Part shown: one piece after another, positions 1 to 8,783 of the stretch
How the letters are laid out: each line of letters starts with the position of its first letter
Position numbering within the stretch: the first letter of the stretch is position 1
Assembly (NCBI RefSeq): GCF_943192995.1
Contig: NZ_CALPCP010000005.1
Span: 109,993 to 173,992, forward strand
DNA: 64,000 nt
Direction of reading: 5' to 3'
From: Flintibacter muris
GTDB taxonomy: Bacteria > Bacillota > Clostridia > Oscillospirales > Oscillospiraceae
The notes under the pieces: model-generated
What the model saw: the letters and a program-made list of their open reading frames with translations, nothing else
What the model was told of the DNA's origin: nothing
Database searches by the model: none
Made by a program: the position numbers and the translations under genes

Positions 1-446
1 GTGAGGGTGGTGGCGTCGGCAATGGCGAAGGGGACCTTCAGCACCCGGGCCAGGGTCTGGGCGAAGAGGGTCTTGCCGCAGCCGGTGGGGCCCATAAGGA
101 GGATGTTGCTCTTTTGCAGCTCCACGTCCTCCGCCCCGCCGAAGTAGATGCGCTTATAGTGGTTGTACACCGCCACCGACAGGGCCACCTTGGCCTTCTC
201 CTGGCCAATGATATACTGGTCCAGCACGGCGTGAATTTCCTTGGGGGTGGGGATGGCGTCGGGGATTTCTCCGGGGAACTGGTCCAGGTCGTCCAGCAGC
301 AGGGGCTCGGCCCCCATCGCCTCCATGCACAGGTTGACGCACTCGTTGCAGATATAGACTCCAGGACCGGCGATCATCCGCTGCACCTGGTCCGGGTGCT
401 TGCCGCAGAAGGAACAGCGGACCTTTCTCTCGTCGTTGTTAGCCAT
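1..446 (-). CDS. clpX: ClpX, ATP-dependent Clp protease unfoldase subunit (partial)
   Basis: AAA+ unfoldase that delivers substrates to ClpP. Only the first 148 residues lie in the window; the gene runs off the left edge. The N-terminal zinc-binding domain is clear, with cysteines 11, 14, 33 and 36 in a C-x2-C-x18-C-x2-C pattern, and the Walker A motif GPTGCGKT is at residues 119-126. The ATG at 446 opens [16 protein letters not shown]. It lies 26 bases after the clpP stop, so tig-clpP-clpX reads as one cluster. Confidence 0.96.
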   Translation of the reverse strand, partial: MANNDERKVRCSFCGKHPDQVQRMIAGPGVYICNECVNLCMEAMGAEPLLLDDLDQFPGEIPDAIPTPKEIHAVLDQYIIGQEKAKVALSVAVYNHYKRIYFGGAEDVELQKSNILLMGPTGCGKTLFAQTLARVLKVPFAIADATTL

Positions 447-472
447 GGATACACCTCAATTTCTTGGGAAAA

Positions 473-1054
473 TTACCGCTTTTCAATCACCTTGTCGATC
501 AGGCCGTACTCCAGAGCCTCCCGGGCGCTCATAAAGTTGTCCCGTTCTGTGTCGGCGGTGACAATTTCAATGGGCTTGCCGGTATTCTCAGACAGGATGC
601 GGTTCATTCTGCTCTTGACAATCTCCAGCCGTTTCAGGTGGATAGCCATATCGGTAATCTGGCCTTGAGTGCCGGCGGAGGGCTGATGGATCATAATCTC
701 GGCGTTGGGCAGGGCCAGCCGCTTGCCCTTGGCTCCGGAAGACAGCAGGAAGGCCCCCATGGAGGCGGCCATGCCGATACAGATGGTGGACACGTCGCAC
801 TTGATATACTGCATCGTGTCGTAAATGGCCATGCCGTCAGTAACAGAACCACCTGGGCTGTTAATGTAGAACTGGATCTCCTTGTCCGGGTCCTGAGCCT
901 CCAGATACAGCAGCTGGGCTACAATGAGGGAAGCAGTGGTACTGTTGACCTCCTCTGACAGCATGACGATACGGTCGTTAAGCAGGCGGGAGAAAATATC
1001 ATAGGACCGCTCGCCTCGGTTGGTCTGTTCTACTACATAGGGAACTAAGCTCAT
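473..1054 (-). CDS. clpP: ClpP, ATP-dependent Clp protease proteolytic subunit
   Basis: Serine protease barrel of the ClpXP/ClpAP machines. I chose the second of two in-frame ATGs (1060 and 1054): AAGGAG sits one base before the first but seven before the second. That start also places the catalytic triad at Ser98, His123 and Asp172, the canonical numbering. The motifs GMAASMGA (Ser) and MIHQPSAG (His) are visible. Length 193 residues is normal for the family. It lies between tig and clpX. Confidence 0.97.
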   Translation of the reverse strand: MSLVPYVVEQTNRGERSYDIFSRLLNDRIVMLSEEVNSTTASLIVAQLLYLEAQDPDKEIQFYINSPGGSVTDGMAIYDTMQYIKCDVSTICIGMAASMGAFLLSSGAKGKRLALPNAEIMIHQPSAGTQGQITDMAIHLKRLEIVKSRMNRILSENTGKPIEIVTADTERDNFMSAREALEYGLIDKVIEKR

Positions 1055-1127
1055 AATCATACTCCTTTTTCAGTTGGGATACCTGATTATACCCATTGGA
1101 GCGGAAATTCATTCCTTGGGATATTCG

Positions 1128-1160
1128 TACGCCCGGGGCGGTCGCAGCCGCCCCGGGACG
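1128..1160 (-). terminator. GC-rich hairpin between tig and clpP
   Basis: A perfect stem of CCCGGGGCGG and its complement lies just past the tig stop. There is no T-run on the minus strand, so it may be a processing or pausing hairpin rather than a true terminator. Confidence 0.4.
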
Positions 1161-1169
1161 TGTATCTGT

Positions 1170-2546
1170 TTACTCCTCAGCAGGCTCCTCAGTCTTCTTT
1201 TTCCGGGTGCGCTTGGGCTTTTCCTCGCCCGTTTCCTCTTCGCCGTCCTTCTTGGGGGCGGCCTTCTTCTTGGCCTTGCCCTCCTTGGCGTTGTCCATTA
1301 CCAGCTTGTGGGCCTTCTGGAGAGCCAAGTCCTTCTTCAAGCCGTCCATGGGGACAATGGCCTTCACCTGGTCGGCCTCCATGTTGTACTGCTCGGCCAT
1401 TTTGGCGATCTCCGCCTCATACTCCTCGTCAGAAACCTCAATATTCTCCGCCTTGGCCACAGCGGTAAGGGCCAGCTCCATCTGCACCTGCTTCAGGGCG
1501 GCGGGCTTGGCGGAGGCGCGCATCATCTCAGGGGTCATCCCCATCATGGACATGTACTGGTCCATGGGGATGCCCTGGCTCTGCAGGCGCATGGCGTAGT
1601 CGTCCATCAGCCGGTCGGTCTGGCTCTCCACCATACCGTCGGGGATCTCGCACTCCATGTTCTCCACCAGCTGCTCCATCACGGCGTTCTCAAAGTCAGC
1701 CTGAGCCTGGGTCTTCTTCCGCTCCAGCAGCTTGTCGCCCAGATCCTTGCGGAAATCGGCCAGAGTCTCAAACTCAGACACGTCCTTGGCAAACTCGTCG
1801 TCCACCTCGGGGGCCTGGGACTCCTTTACCTCATTGACCTTCACATGGAAGACCACGGCCTTGCCGGCCAGGTCGGCGTGGTAATCCTCGGGGAAGGTGA
1901 TGTCAATATCCTTCTCCTCTCCAGCCTTCATGCCCACAACCTGCTCCTCAAAACCGGGGACAAACATGCCCGCGCCCAGCTTCAGGTCGTAGTTCTCGCC
2001 CTTGCCGCCCTCAAAGGGGGTGCCGTTGTCAAAGCCCTCAAAATCAATGACAGCGGTGTCGCCCTTCTTGGCCTTGCGCTTTACGCTGACCAGACGGGTG
2101 GCCCGGTCGATATAGGGCTTGAGCTCCTCGTCGATATCCTTGTCGGTGACCTTGGCCTCCTCCTTGGGGGCGGTCAGGCCCTTATACTCGCTGAGCACGG
2201 CCTCGGGACGGACGGAGACCAGCGCCTTGAAGGTGAAGCCCTCCTTGCCCACCTCCACGACCTCCATCTTGGGGTAGCCCACGTCGTCCAGGCCCTGTTC
2301 CTTCACGGCCTCCTCATAGGCGGCGGGGTAGACGTCGTTGATGGCGTCTTCATAGAACACGCCGGAGCCATACATACCCTCAATAATCTTCCGGGGAGCC
2401 TTGCCCTTGCGGAAGCCGGGGACGTTGATGCGCCCGCGGGTTTTCAGATAGACCTTCTGGACGGCGGCCTCAAAAGCTTCGGCCTCCACCTGGATGGTGA
2501 GCTCTACGGTGCTCTTCTCTTTCTTCTCAACACTGGTGACCTTCAT
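1170..2546 (-). CDS. tig: Trigger factor, ribosome-associated chaperone/prolyl isomerase
   Basis: Binds nascent chains at the ribosome exit tunnel. The ribosome-binding signature GFRKGKAP lies near residues 45-52. An FKBP-type isomerase domain follows at about 160-245, then the helical chaperone C-terminal region. The last 35 residues are a Lys/Glu-rich tail, an extension seen in various Firmicutes. 458 residues. It is first in the tig-clpP-clpX cluster, the common Firmicute order. A GGAGGAAATTGTACAA stretch precedes the ATG. Confidence 0.96.
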   Translation of the reverse strand: MKVTSVEKKEKSTVELTIQVEAEAFEAAVQKVYLKTRGRINVPGFRKGKAPRKIIEGMYGSGVFYEDAINDVYPAAYEEAVKEQGLDDVGYPKMEVVEVGKEGFTFKALVSVRPEAVLSEYKGLTAPKEEAKVTDKDIDEELKPYIDRATRLVSVKRKAKKGDTAVIDFEGFDNGTPFEGGKGENYDLKLGAGMFVPGFEEQVVGMKAGEEKDIDITFPEDYHADLAGKAVVFHVKVNEVKESQAPEVDDEFAKDVSEFETLADFRKDLGDKLLERKKTQAQADFENAVMEQLVENMECEIPDGMVESQTDRLMDDYAMRLQSQGIPMDQYMSMMGMTPEMMRASAKPAALKQVQMELALTAVAKAENIEVSDEEYEAEIAKMAEQYNMEADQVKAIVPMDGLKKDLALQKAHKLVMDNAKEGKAKKKAAPKKDGEEETGEEKPKRTRKKKTEEPAEE

Positions 2547-2619
2547 TTGTACAATTTCCTCCTGTCGGTCCCGCCTCCGGAAACGGCCGGCGGAGGGGCC
2601 CTTTTACTTTCGCCACGAT

Positions 2620-2648
2620 ATTCTATCAGATATGCGGCGGTTTGAACA
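2620..2648 (-). promoter_or_regulatory. Possible sigma-A promoter for tig
   Basis: On the minus strand TGTTCA (2643-2648), a 17-base spacer and TAGAAT (2620-2625) lie about 75 bases before the tig start. The -35 is weak and no transcript data are available. Confidence 0.35.
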
Positions 2649-2781
2649 GTCTTTTTTTGAAATTTTCCAGATTTTTTCCTGATTCACTTTCTGTGAACCC
2701 TGGAATCAGGCATTTTGACGGGGACAGCTTCGAAATTGCGCCCCAAAAGGTTTTCTTTGCAGAGAGGGGCTCCCATCGAAA

Positions 2782-2928
2782 GCCTCCTCTAAGGCCCCTT
2801 CACAAAGGGGGCTCCCGGCGCAGCCGGGTGGGGGGATTCTTAACGAAAACGGGCGCATTTCCATTGGAGCAAACCCTCTGTCATTTGCTTCGCAAATGAC
2901 GCCTCCCTTTGCGAAGGGAGGCTTTTTT
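2782..2928. repeat. Dispersed MITE-like intergenic repeat, copy A
   Basis: The left half carries a CCCCTTCACAAAGGGG-type hairpin and a CCCGGCGCAGCCGGG stem. The right half ends in AACCCTCTGTCA, a TTTGCTTCGCAAA stem and GCCTCCCTTTGCGAAGGGAGGC followed by T6. The same layout recurs at 6192-6340 (inverted), 21668-21800 and, as a half copy, at 28716-28775. No coding capacity is seen. The terminal hairpin plus T-run may also terminate transcripts. Confidence 0.75.
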
Positions 2929-2932
2929 GCTC

Positions 2933-3619
2933 CTACAGGATACACACCGGCCTAAAGCCCACATAGTCGGCGGCCACCAGGCGGTAGTCCACTGTCCCCT
3001 GGCGGCCGGTGACGGCCAGGCGGTGGCTTCCCCCGTGGAGGTGGCCGTAGCAGCACAGCTTCACCTTGTATCCCTCCAGCAGGTCAATAATCTCCTGGCA
3101 GCGGTAACCCTGATACAGGGGCGGATAGTGGAGAAAACACAGCTTCTCCCTCTCCCCCGCCGCCTTCAATGAGGCCTCCAGGCGGATCAGCTCCCGGTTG
3201 AAGATTTTCGTGGAGTGCTCCCCCCGGTCCTCCTCGTAGAACCAGCCCCGGGTGCCGCACAGGGCGGTGTCCCCGTAAAAATGGCAGTTGTTGTGCAGAA
3301 TGTCCAGGGTGGAAAATCCGTTCTCCTCAAAAAAGGTCTTCATCTTGCTGGCGGTGGTCCACCAGTAGTCGTGGTTGCCCTTGAGCAGGAGCTTGTGTCT
3401 TCCGGGCAGGGCATCCAGAAAGGCAAAGTCCTCCCGGGCCTCCTCCAGGCTCATGCCCCACGAAATATCTCCGCAGACCACCACGGTGTCCTCCGGGGAC
3501 ACAATTTGAAAGCCCTCCCGCAGCTTGTCCACATAGCCCGTCCATCCGCCCCCGAACACGTCCATGGGCTTGTCCGAGGCCAGAGACAGGTGGGTGTCTC
3601 CAATGACGTACAGGGACAT
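2933..3619 (-). CDS. Calcineurin-like metallophosphoesterase
   Basis: Predicted cytosolic dinuclear-metal phosphoesterase. The family motifs are present in order: DTHLS near residue 8, GDISWG near 50, GNHDYWW near 81 and GHLHGG near 192, which together give the Asp/Asn/His metal ligands. 228 residues. The substrate cannot be told from sequence. It starts 4 bases after the thrC stop, so it is probably co-transcribed with thrC. Confidence 0.88.
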   Translation of the reverse strand: MSLYVIGDTHLSLASDKPMDVFGGGWTGYVDKLREGFQIVSPEDTVVVCGDISWGMSLEEAREDFAFLDALPGRHKLLLKGNHDYWWTTASKMKTFFEENGFSTLDILHNNCHFYGDTALCGTRGWFYEEDRGEHSTKIFNRELIRLEASLKAAGEREKLCFLHYPPLYQGYRCQEIIDLLEGYKVKLCCYGHLHGGSHRLAVTGRQGTVDYRLVAADYVGFRPVCIL

Positions 3620-3623
3620 GGGC

Positions 3624-5108
3624 TCACCCCAGCAGGGACAGCACCGCGTCCACCATGTGGTCCTTTTCCACCACCTGGGTAAAGCGGACCTTTTTGTCCC
3701 GCAGGCCGGCCAGAGGTGCGGGGGCAGGCTGGCCCGTTCTGGCGCTCAGCTGATCCAGCGCGTCCAGGCCGCCGGCGGCGCTGGTCTCTCCCAGGGCCTC
3801 TAAAACACTGGCGCAGAACTTGAAGGGGCTGGCGGTGGAGGCCACAATGGCGGGGGTCTCATCCCCCGTCTCGCTCCGGTACTGGTCCAGGGCGGAGAAG
3901 GCCACGGCGGTATGGGTGTCGATCAGGTAGCCGTGCCTGTCGAACATGGCCCGGATAACCCGCTGGGTCTCTGTGTCGTCGCAGAAGTAGCCCTTGAACC
4001 GCGCCTGAAGCCGGTCACGGACTTTGCCGCTCACCTGATACCGGCCCGTCTCAGACAGCTGGGTCATATACCCCTTGACCTCCCCGGTGTCCTGGGTGAA
4101 GGCAAAGAGCAGCCGCTCCAGGTTGGAGGAGATGAGGATATCCATAGAGGGTGACATGGTGTTGTAGAAGGTGCGGTTCTTGTCATACACCCCCTCCCGC
4201 AGGAAGCCGGTGAGAACGTTGTTGCTGTTGGAGGCGCAGATCAGCTGATCGATAGGCAGGCCCATCTCCCTGGCGTAGTAAGCGGCCAGAATATTGCCGA
4301 AGTTGCCGGTGGGCACGCAGACATTTACCGCCTGACCGGGGGCGATCTTCTCGTCCCGGAGCAGGTCGCAGTAGGCGGAAATGTAGTAGACAATCTGGGG
4401 CAGCACCCGGCCCCAGTTGATGGAGTTGGCGGAGGAGAAGAAATATCCCCGGCGCTCCAGCTCCTGGCAGACAGCCTTATCAGAAAACAGCTTTTTTACG
4501 CCGGTCTGGGCGTCGTCAAAGTTGCCCACTACAGCGGACACGCCCACGTTGCCCCCCTCCTGGGTGACCATTTGCAGCTCCTGGACCTCAGATACCCCGT
4601 CCTTGGGGTAGAACACCAGTATCTTGGTGCGGGGCACGTTTTTAAAGCCCTCCAGAGCCCCCTTGCCCGTGTCCCCCGAGGTGGCCACCAGGATACACGC
4701 CGTCTTCTCCTCCTCTGTCTTCACCAGGGAGGCGGACAGCAGATGGGGCAGCATTTGCAAAGCCATGTCCTTAAAGGCGCAGGTGGGCCCGTGCCACAGC
4801 TCAAGGCAGTGGGTATTGCCGTCCACCGTGCGGACAGGGGCCACCGCCGGGGAGTCAAACTTGTCCGGGCCGTAGGCGGCGTTGGCGTAGTCGGTGAGCT
4901 CCTTGACGGAGAACTCCTCCAAAAACTGCTTCATAATGTACACCGCCCGCTGCTGGTAGGCCATCTCCTTGATGTCGTCCAGCGCCTTGCCGGGCAGCTT
5001 GGGGATATAAAAGGGGGTCAGCAGCCCCCCATCCTTGGCCAGCCCTTGGGTAATGGCCTGAGAGGCGGAGTAATGGATGGTGTTGTCCCGCGTGCTGATA
5101 TACCGCAT
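3624..5108 (-). CDS. thrC: Threonine synthase
   Basis: PLP enzyme that converts O-phosphohomoserine to threonine and phosphate. The PLP lysine sits in TCAFKDMALQ near residue 112, and the phosphate-binding segments ATSGDTGKGALEG and PTGNFGNILA are clear. At 494 residues it belongs to the long yeast/E. coli-like class. The N-terminus MRYISTRD is typical. A good promoter lies directly upstream (5144-5172) and a phosphoesterase follows 4 bases after its stop. No T-box or riboswitch was recognised in the short leader. Confidence 0.95.
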   Translation of the reverse strand: MRYISTRDNTIHYSASQAITQGLAKDGGLLTPFYIPKLPGKALDDIKEMAYQQRAVYIMKQFLEEFSVKELTDYANAAYGPDKFDSPAVAPVRTVDGNTHCLELWHGPTCAFKDMALQMLPHLLSASLVKTEEEKTACILVATSGDTGKGALEGFKNVPRTKILVFYPKDGVSEVQELQMVTQEGGNVGVSAVVGNFDDAQTGVKKLFSDKAVCQELERRGYFFSSANSINWGRVLPQIVYYISAYCDLLRDEKIAPGQAVNVCVPTGNFGNILAAYYAREMGLPIDQLICASNSNNVLTGFLREGVYDKNRTFYNTMSPSMDILISSNLERLLFAFTQDTGEVKGYMTQLSETGRYQVSGKVRDRLQARFKGYFCDDTETQRVIRAMFDRHGYLIDTHTAVAFSALDQYRSETGDETPAIVASTASPFKFCASVLEALGETSAAGGLDALDQLSARTGQPAPAPLAGLRDKKVRFTQVVEKDHMVDAVLSLLG

Positions 5109-5143
5109 GTCGATCCTTCCTTACTTTTATGATGATGGCTATT

Positions 5144-5172
5144 ATTATGCCAGCTTTCCGGCCGAAGGTCAA
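5144..5172 (-). promoter_or_regulatory. Sigma-A promoter for thrC
   Basis: Minus strand TTGACC (5167-5172), a 17-base spacer and CATAAT (5144-5149) lie 36 bases before the thrC ATG. The fit to consensus is good. Confidence 0.7.
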
Positions 5173-5205
5173 GAAATTTATGCTAAGAACCTGTATTCAC
5201 AGGTT

Positions 5206-5574
5206 CTAAAAGGCGTTTTCCAAATGGATGATTTCCGGTTTGACGGTATGTTCCCCCTGAGGCGCGTAAATTTCAATCACATCAAACCGGGGCTGGAGCT
5301 CGGTGGGATGGCCGGACAGGTAGAGCATAGCGGTCCTGCGCAGCTTATCCTGCTTGCGCCGGTCCACAAATTCCGCCGCGCTGCCGTAGGCGGCGCTTTT
5401 GCGCAGCTTGACCTCCACAAAGCACAGGTAGGTCCCGTCCTCCGCAATCAGGTCGATCTCCCCAAAGCGGCTGCTCCAGTTGGAAGCCAAAATGGCAAAG
5501 CCCCTGTCCCGCAGGTAACCGGCCGCCGCATCCTCTCCCCACCGCCCCTTAAGGCGGCTGTTCTGCCCGCTCAC
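5206..5574 (-). CDS. YraN-family (UPF0102) putative endonuclease-like protein
   Basis: 122 residues with the family core of a restriction-endonuclease fold: GEIDLIAEDG then FVEVKLRKS, giving the Asp and Glu-x-Lys of a PD-(D/E)xK site. The biochemical role of the family is not established. It overlaps the rnhB stop by 4 bases, and the rbgA-rnhB-yraN linkage is widespread in Firmicutes. A short hairpin (5187-5208) overlaps its stop codon. Confidence 0.88.
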   Translation of the reverse strand: MSGQNSRLKGRWGEDAAAGYLRDRGFAILASNWSSRFGEIDLIAEDGTYLCFVEVKLRKSAAYGSAAEFVDRRKQDKLRRTAMLYLSGHPTELQPRFDVIEIYAPQGEHTVKPEIIHLENAF

Positions 5575-6176
5575 AGGTTTTTTAAAAAGGTCCGGCGGTG
5601 GATGGGGCTGGGGCCATAAGTACGCAGCAGCTCATAGTGCAGCCGGGTGCCGTAGCCCTTGTGCTTGTCAAAGCGGTACTCCGGATATTTTTGCGCCATC
5701 TCCGCCATAAAGCGGTCCCGGCTCACCTTGGCCAGGACGGAGGCCGCCGCGATAGAAGCCGACAGGCTGTCCCCCTTCACCACGCAGCGGTGGGGCGCTG
5801 TAATGACGGCGGACTGCCCATGGTCCCGGTTGCCGTCAATAAGGGCAAAATCCGGCTTGGGGGACAGCCCGTCAATGGCCAGCTGCATAGCCTTAATCCG
5901 GGCGCTGAGGATATCTGTCGCGTCAATCTCCGCCGCCTCCACCCAGGCCACCGACCAGGCCAGCGCCCTGTCCTGGATGACGGGGAACAGCCCCTCCCGC
6001 TTCTTTTCGGTCAGCTTTTTGGAGTCGTCCAGGCCGGGGATGTCCTCCCCAAAGGGCAGGATCACCGCCGCCGCGTACACTGGCCCGGCCAGCGGCCCCG
6101 CCCCCGCCTCGTCACAGCCGCAGACAAGGGTATTCCCCCCCTCTGTCGCTTCTTTTTCGTACTGCCAAAGGTCCAT
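5571..6176 (-). CDS. rnhB: Ribonuclease HII
   Basis: Removes RNA primers and misincorporated ribonucleotides from DNA. The N-terminal active-site motif CDEAGAGPLAGPVYAA is at about residues 21-36, with DDSKKL and the later ALIDGN and AASVLAKVSRD motifs of type 2 RNases H. 201 residues, normal for the family. An AGGAG motif precedes the chosen ATG. It overlaps yraN. Confidence 0.95.
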   Translation of the reverse strand: MDLWQYEKEATEGGNTLVCGCDEAGAGPLAGPVYAAAVILPFGEDIPGLDDSKKLTEKKREGLFPVIQDRALAWSVAWVEAAEIDATDILSARIKAMQLAIDGLSPKPDFALIDGNRDHGQSAVITAPHRCVVKGDSLSASIAAASVLAKVSRDRFMAEMAQKYPEYRFDKHKGYGTRLHYELLRTYGPSPIHRRTFLKNL

Positions 6177-6191
6177 CGTTTCCCACTCCTT

Positions 6192-6340
6192 TCGTCCCCC
6201 GCAGGGGAAAGCCTCCCTTCACAAAGGTAGGTGGCACGGCAAAGCCGTGACAGAGGGTTTTCCCTTATCGAAACGCATCCGTCTGCGTTAGGGGAAACCC
6301 CCACCGCCCTCCGGGCGAAGCCCCCTTTTCGAAGGAGGCC
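6192..6340. repeat. Dispersed MITE-like intergenic repeat, copy B (inverted)
   Basis: Contains GCCTCCCTTCACAAAGG, GGCACGGCAAAGCCGTGAC, AGAGGGTTTT, then ACCCCCACCGCCC and a closing GAAGGAGGCC. This is the reverse layout of copies A and C. The flank TCGTCCCCCGCAGGG is shared with copy D at 28716, so the element extends beyond the hairpins. It fills the rbgA-rnhB gap. Confidence 0.7.
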
Positions 6341-6351
6341 TTTTCGCACCC

Positions 6352-7221
6352 TTACGGCACCTCCAGCGTAAACCGGCCCAGCTTGCTCCCCCGGTACTCG
6401 TCCAGCAGAACGCGGGCCATCCGCTCGGTGTCCACCTCTCCGCCTGAAATACGCATCCCCCGCCTGGCGGCGCAGGACTGGAGAAGCCGGTAGCCCCAGG
6501 CCGCGTCATTCTCCCCCTCCTCACGGGCGGGCACCTCAGTGAGCTTATAGCCCTCCATCAGCGCCTGGGGATAGCGATCCCCCAGCAGGGCCATAAAGTG
6601 GCAGCCCAGGGTCTCAATATCCATAATTTCATCCTTCACCGCCCCGGTAAAGGCCAGGTTCATGCCGGTGGTTTCGTCCTCAAACTTGGGCCAGAGAATA
6701 CCGGGGGTGTCCAGCAGGTCCAGGCTCTGGTCTACATGGACCCACTGCTTGCCCCGGGTGACGCCGGGGCGGTCGCTGGCCTTGGCCGACTTCTTTTTGG
6801 CCACCTTGTTGATGAAGGTGGACTTTCCCACATTGGGCACCCCCACCACCATAGCCCGCACGGGACGGCCCACCTGTCCCTTCTCCCGCCATTTGGCGAT
6901 CTGGTCTTTCAGCACGCCCTGGATGATGGCGGAAAACTGATTGATCCCCCGCCCGGTTTTGGCGTCTGTCTCCAGCACGGAGTGGCCCTGACTGCGGAAG
7001 TGGACGGCCCACGCCTTATTCTGGGCCGGGTCGGCCTGGTCGGCCCGGTTGAGGACAATCAGCCGGGGCTTTCCCGCACAGATGGTGTCAATGTCCGGGT
7101 TGCGGCTGGAGACGGGAACGCGGGCGTCGATAATCTCCACCACCACATCCACCAGCTTTAGATCCGCCTCAATCTGCCGCCGGGTTTTGGTCATGTGGCC
7201 GGGGTACCATTGGATGTTCAT
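6352..7221 (-). CDS. rbgA: RbgA/YlqF ribosome biogenesis GTPase
   Basis: GTPase for late 50S subunit assembly. The circularly permuted G motifs are in the expected order: NRAD (G4) near residue 58, GVPNVGKST (G1) near 126-134 and DTPGI (G3) near 171. The N-terminus MNIQWYPGHMTKT is highly typical. 289 residues. AAAAAGGAG precedes the ATG. It overlaps the upstream gene by 4 bases (7218-7221). Confidence 0.95.
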   Translation of the reverse strand: MNIQWYPGHMTKTRRQIEADLKLVDVVVEIIDARVPVSSRNPDIDTICAGKPRLIVLNRADQADPAQNKAWAVHFRSQGHSVLETDAKTGRGINQFSAIIQGVLKDQIAKWREKGQVGRPVRAMVVGVPNVGKSTFINKVAKKKSAKASDRPGVTRGKQWVHVDQSLDLLDTPGILWPKFEDETTGMNLAFTGAVKDEIMDIETLGCHFMALLGDRYPQALMEGYKLTEVPAREEGENDAAWGYRLLQSCAARRGMRISGGEVDTERMARVLLDEYRGSKLGRFTLEVP

Positions 7222-7967
7222 AAATTTTGCTCCTTTTTGATCTCCGTCAGGGTATGCTCAATCTCTTGGAATGCCTCCTGAAAGCGCGGGGCAACCCACC
7301 TCTGCCGCGCTTCGTCCAGTAGCTCTTCCGCCTGACTGTACTCTTTCTTTTGAATGGCCGCCAGTATGTCCAGAATTGCGATATTGCCGCCATACAGTTT
7401 GCCGTCTCTCTGGGACTTAAAAATTGCTTGACTGCTGCTGTACAGCTCCAGACCCTTTTCCCCCTGCCCTGACTGCAAATAGCAGATACACAAATTCAGC
7501 CGGTAGACCGTTTTCACCGCAGAACCCGCAAGCCGTTTGTCGGATATCCCCTCCAGCAGCTCGATTGCTTTGTCAAACTCCTTCAGGTCAATGTACCCTG
7601 CGGAAAGGTTCATTGTCAAAATGGTTCTTAGATTCTGCCCCTTGGCGGTTTGCAGCAGCTGCTCCACGCCGGTGATATACTCCCGGGGCTTTTGGGCCTC
7701 CAGCAGCGGGACAAGCTTTTTCATCCTTTTCTGATAGCAGATGTTGTAAATCACGTTGACCAGCACAGCCCCCAGTATAACCACCGCCGCACCGGCCCAA
7801 TACCAGCGCATAAACACATCCTCATCAATGTGCAGCGCTCCTTTGAGCACCCCCAGCAGCAGACCGGCGCACACGCCAATGGCAATTATTTTCCAAATCC
7901 GTTTCATCCGCTCCGCCTTCTTTTCAGAAATTTGTAAGGAACTTGAACGCTTTTTTGTAAGAAACAT
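7218..7967 (-). CDS. Membrane-anchored TPR-like protein, function unknown
   Basis: 249 residues. A basic N-terminus is followed by two hydrophobic segments at about residues 26-46 and 58-78, then a cytosolic helical region. That region has TPR-like hairpins (LSAGYIDLKEFDKAIELLE; NLCICYLQSGQGEKGLELY; AAIQKKEYSQAEELLDEA). This suggests a protein-interaction scaffold at the membrane. I recognise no named family. It is coupled to rbgA by a 4-base overlap and divergent from traX. Confidence 0.7.
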   Translation of the reverse strand: MFLTKKRSSSLQISEKKAERMKRIWKIIAIGVCAGLLLGVLKGALHIDEDVFMRWYWAGAAVVILGAVLVNVIYNICYQKRMKKLVPLLEAQKPREYITGVEQLLQTAKGQNLRTILTMNLSAGYIDLKEFDKAIELLEGISDKRLAGSAVKTVYRLNLCICYLQSGQGEKGLELYSSSQAIFKSQRDGKLYGGNIAILDILAAIQKKEYSQAEELLDEARQRWVAPRFQEAFQEIEHTLTEIKKEQNL

Positions 7968-8009
7968 CTGGTATCCTCTCCCTGTAAATTTTTTAAGGAG
8001 GGAACCACA

Positions 8010-8783
8010 TTGAGTTTTTTCGCGTTAAAAATCATCGCCCTGCTGTCCATGCTGTGGGACCACGTCACCTATGTCTGGCCCCTGACCCTGACGGTGGAGG
8101 TCCTGTTCTTCCCCGACGTGTCAGAGTCCATCCCGGCCCTTCTGGTTCTCCAGCGGGCCACCGACTACATCGGCCGCATCGCCGCCCCCATCTTTCTGTT
8201 CTCCATCGCCAACGGCTACCGCCACACCCGGAATTTTAAAAAATACGCCCTGCGGCTGCTGATCTTCGCCTGTCTGGCGGAGTATCCCTATTACCTCCTG
8301 TTCGGCTTTCACGGCAACATCATGTTCACCCTGCTGCTGGGTCTGCTCACCCTGCGGCTGATGGACTGGGGCAACGAAAAGCGGACGGGGCTGGGGTATG
8401 TTCTGGCCGCCGGGGTGATAGCCGCCGCTCAGTACCTTAGCCTGACGGAGGGCAAGGGGTCCTATATTCTGTTCATTCTGGTCTTTTACTGGACAGAAAA
8501 CTGGCCGTTCCGCAAAAAGGCTCTGCTTTGGCTGTTCCTCATGCCCCTGTCCCGGTACGGGCTGGTCTGGATGCTTTTCTCCGAACAGCTGTTTACCTAT
8601 CGCTGGCTCCACATGCTGTGCATCAACGCGGTGGGGCCCTTGCTGGGGGTGGCGTTCACCTTCTTCTACAACGGAAAGAAGGGTCCCTCCTTTCCGGGGG
8701 ACAAATATCTGTGGTACGTCTTTTACCCCGCCCATCTGCTGGTACTGGGGCTGGCCAACGCCAAAATGCAGGGTCTATGGTAA
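8010..8783 (+). CDS. TraX family membrane protein
   Basis: 257 residues, polytopic with about 7-8 hydrophobic segments. It matches TraX-like proteins: N-terminal IIALLSMLWDHVTYVW, RIAAPIFLFSIANGYRHTRN, and C-terminal YPAHLLVLGLAN. F-plasmid TraX acetylates pilin, while chromosomal Firmicute homologues have unknown targets and belong to the acyltransferase-3-like group. The start is TTG at 8010, preceded by AAGGAGGG. Its end overlaps the convergent downstream gene by 9 bases. Confidence 0.85.
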   Translation: MSFFALKIIALLSMLWDHVTYVWPLTLTVEVLFFPDVSESIPALLVLQRATDYIGRIAAPIFLFSIANGYRHTRNFKKYALRLLIFACLAEYPYYLLFGFHGNIMFTLLLGLLTLRLMDWGNEKRTGLGYVLAAGVIAAAQYLSLTEGKGSYILFILVFYWTENWPFRKKALLWLFLMPLSRYGLVWMLFSEQLFTYRWLHMLCINAVGPLLGVAFTFFYNGKKGPSFPGDKYLWYVFYPAHLLVLGLANAKMQGLW